64,000 nt of DNA from an uncultured Prolixibacteraceae bacterium (lineage in GTDB: Bacteria > Bacteroidota > Bacteroidia > Bacteroidales > Prolixibacteraceae). The notes under the pieces were generated by a model that worked only from the letters and a program-made list of their open reading frames with translations, had not been told where the DNA came from and made no database searches. Made by a program: the position numbers and the translations under genes. This document shows, piece by piece, positions 62,102-64,000 of this stretch. Positions within the stretch are counted from its first letter, which is position 1. Every line of letters starts with the position of its first letter. Where the stretch lies: assembly GCA_937915865.1 (NCBI GenBank), contig CALGIG010000011.1, forward strand, positions 133,513-197,512. The letters are read 5' to 3'.

Positions 62102-63850
62102 TCATGATTCGTAATGGCTGGTGCTACGTTGTGAATTCTCGATCTGCACATATTCCATACATGTTTCCATAAGTTCCCGGTGTGTTCCGGTGGCAATAAC
62201 CTCGCCTTCCATCAGTAAAATAATCTGTTCGAAACGCTTAACCGACGCAACTTTTTGTGTCACCGAAATCAATGTCAGGTCCGGATAATTGGCTTCCAGG
62301 TTCTTCAGTATCTTCTTTTCAGTTTCGCGGTCAACTCGGGCTGTAAAATCATCGAGCAGTAAAATTCCGGGGTTTATTGCCAGCGCCCGGGCAAGCATGA
62401 TACGCTGTTTTTGTCCGCCCGAAAGGCTTGTTCCGCGCTCCGAAACAATGGTGTTAAGCTTTTCAGGGAGCGAATCGACGAAGTCTTTCAATTCGGCAGT
62501 CTGTATTGCTTTTTCGAGCAATTCGTCGGTCACCAGGTCGCTAAAAGCAATGTTTTCGCGCAAGCTCATGTTAAATATTACACTGTCCTGAAGTACAAAA
62601 CCAATTTGGCTTCGGAACGAATTTATGTCGTACTGATCAATTTCCTTCCCGTCATACAAAATGCTTCCGCTGTCGGGCTTGATCAGGTTGGTGAGTAAAT
62701 TCAATAACTGGCTTTTCCCTGCTGCTGTTGGGCCAATAATAGCAACATGTGTGCCGCCGCTTACTTCCAGCGAAATATCCTTCAATACTGGTTTTTCGCT
62801 GTAAGAGAGCGAAACATTCCGAAGTTCGATATTTCCTTTCAACGGTTCAGTGATTGTACCTTTTTCTTCAATCTCAGGCGCTTCCAGAACTTCAACAATA
62901 CGGCTGTATGATGCAGATGCCTGGGCAATTATATTGCTCATGAAGCCAATGATGATAATCGGGAAAATGAGCAAAGACAAGTAGCCATTGAATGCAGCAA
63001 AATCGCCCAGCGACATTGATCCCGAAATTACAAAGTGCCCGCCGAGCATTAAAATCGTTAAACTTGCCAGGTTGGCTGTAAATGTGATGATCGGAATTAA
63101 TGCAGCAAACAATCGGAGAATACCCAAACCAACATCGCGGGCATTGGTATTGGCTTCCAGAAACTTGTGATATTCGGTTTGTTGAGCATTTAATACCCTG
63201 ATAATAGCGGCGCCCATAATGCTTTCGTTAATAACCTTGTTCAGCCAGTCGATAATTTCGCGGCTCCGCTTGAACAAAACCCTTGCTTTTCGCAGAATAA
63301 ACGCAAAAGTGCCGCCAATAATCGGAATAATAGCTATAATCGGGATAGCCAGTTTGTAATTTATCATGAGCAATAGAACACAGGCACCCACGATCATGAA
63401 AGCTGATGAAAACATGGTGGCAACTGCCATGGATACAAACATCTTGATGGAATCGATGTCGGAGGTCAGATTGGTTAACAGTTTGGAAGGGTTTGCCTTT
63501 AGAATATACGAATAACTTTGGCGCGATATTTTGTCCGACAAACGTTTCCGTAGATCAAGTGCAACTTTTTCCGACGAAAATGTTTGCACAACACTTTGCA
63601 GGTAAGTGAACAGGAAAATGACAAAAGCAGCGATCAGGAACTCGGTAATAATCGTTTTAAATGAGAAGTTTCCGGCTGAAAATGAGTCGATGCCTTTAGA
63701 TATGATTTTAGGAACCAGTAGGTTTATTCCGTTGCTTAGCAGTGCAAACATCACCAATAGGGTAATCATTCCCCGATATGGTTTTAATAAACTAAAAACA
63801 CTGGGTTTTGATGGTCTGCTTCCATCTTTGTTTTTTGATGTTCTATCCAT
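62102..63850 (-). CDS. ABC exporter half with degenerate catalytic residues (subunit A)
   Basis: A 582-residue half-transporter: six helices (about residues 28-305) and an ATPase domain with Walker A GPTAAGKS (about 373-380) and a perfect signature LSGGQKQR. Walker B ends in LLLDDFTA, Asp in place of the catalytic Glu, and the switch His is Gln (SVTQKVAS). It cannot hydrolyse ATP at its own site alone but supplies the signature to the partner's site. It is the first gene of the pair; the promoter should lie in 63851-64000. Confidence 0.93.
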   Translation of the reverse strand: MDRTSKNKDGSRPSKPSVFSLLKPYRGMITLLVMFALLSNGINLLVPKIISKGIDSFSAGNFSFKTIITEFLIAAFVIFLFTYLQSVVQTFSSEKVALDLRKRLSDKISRQSYSYILKANPSKLLTNLTSDIDSIKMFVSMAVATMFSSAFMIVGACVLLLMINYKLAIPIIAIIPIIGGTFAFILRKARVLFKRSREIIDWLNKVINESIMGAAIIRVLNAQQTEYHKFLEANTNARDVGLGILRLFAALIPIITFTANLASLTILMLGGHFVISGSMSLGDFAAFNGYLSLLIFPIIIIGFMSNIIAQASASYSRIVEVLEAPEIEEKGTITEPLKGNIELRNVSLSYSEKPVLKDISLEVSGGTHVAIIGPTAAGKSQLLNLLTNLIKPDSGSILYDGKEIDQYDINSFRSQIGFVLQDSVIFNMSLRENIAFSDLVTDELLEKAIQTAELKDFVDSLPEKLNTIVSERGTSLSGGQKQRIMLARALAINPGILLLDDFTARVDRETEKKILKNLEANYPDLTLISVTQKVASVKRFEQIILLMEGEVIATGTHRELMETCMEYVQIENSQRSTSHYES

Positions 63851-64000
63851 TGATTTGAATAATCTTTCAATAATAAGATATACAAAGAAAGTCTAAAAGT
63901 GTTTATATTTTCAGAAAATAAGTAATAAGAAAGAAATAGAGTCTGTTTAATTCTACTTTAACAGATTAAAAACAGCATATAATTTAATGATTTTCTTAGG
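63851..64000. other. Right edge, upstream of the ABC exporter genes
   Basis: AT-rich bases with no reading frame or motif that I can name; the start of the exporter operon's control region. Confidence 0.35.

Noticed and set aside
1..64000. tRNA, rRNA, insertion sequences or prophage
   Set aside because: I scanned for tRNA T-loop patterns, transposase or integrase motifs and phage gene order, and saw none. A covariance search (tRNAscan, Rfam) could still find small RNAs that I cannot see by eye.

Overview
The window is chromosomal DNA from a Bacteroidota bacterium, most likely class Bacteroidia. The evidence is a SusC/SusD pair, many TonB-dependent and small outer-membrane barrels, DUF4270, DUF2490 and DUF4956 families, few Shine-Dalgarno sequences, and promoters that fit the Bacteroidetes -33/-7 pattern (TAnnTTTG). 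Placement near Marinilabiliales/Prolixibacteraceae is only an inference from the mix of Pta/AckA plus Ptb/Buk fermentation genes and hexuronate genes. The DNA is AT-rich and gene-dense. I see no rRNA, tRNA, CRISPR array, insertion sequence or prophage.

Layout. 1-5368: cell wall recycling (anmK, cut by the left edge, after an M23 peptidase) and a cell division/RNA decay group (coiled-coil protein, zapA, rny), followed by 570 bases with no gene. 5369-9531: an outer-membrane barrel protein, a DUF4270 lipoprotein and a divergent Kelch lipoprotein. 9789-13507: an orphan LytTR regulator whose phosphoacceptor Asp is Glu, and a large FAD/4Fe-4S oxidase. 13723-19141: a fermentation block, pta / atypical 3-hydroxyacyl-CoA dehydrogenase / ackA, a terminator, then ptb / buk. 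19975-22005: ornithine carbamoyltransferase and carbamate kinase. 22347-25504: ftsK and lolA-like. 25531-35148: a LacI regulator divergent from kduI-DUF2264-kduD, then a SusC/SusD pair, i.e. uronate use. 35211-43034: periplasmic PPIase, kdsA with an exported Dabb protein, a VTC/DUF4956/DUF2490 operon, rarA and a TPR protein. 43203-49685: tag, tpiA, a cysteine cluster protein, a TonB receptor with a His/Cys-rich small protein, and a DMT transporter. 49816-54241: an ECF sigma/anti-sigma operon and a surface-protein operon. 54392-58960: a GH125 mannosidase and a TldE/TldD pair. 59292-63850: a TonB C-terminal domain protein and a two-gene ABC exporter.

How parts work together. Two regulatory circuits can be read from the DNA. 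First, identical ECF-type promoters (TTGCAACCC, then GTC at the same spacing) lie before the sigma factor gene and before the GIN-domain/barrel operon; this predicts an autoregulated envelope regulon. Second, a perfect palindrome overlaps both divergent promoters between lacI and kduI. The same 12-mer recurs before the FAD/Fe-S oxidase gene 13 kb away, which suggests that this oxidase belongs to the same uronate regulon. The two ABC genes carry complementary defects, which indicates a heterodimer with one consensus and one degenerate ATP site.
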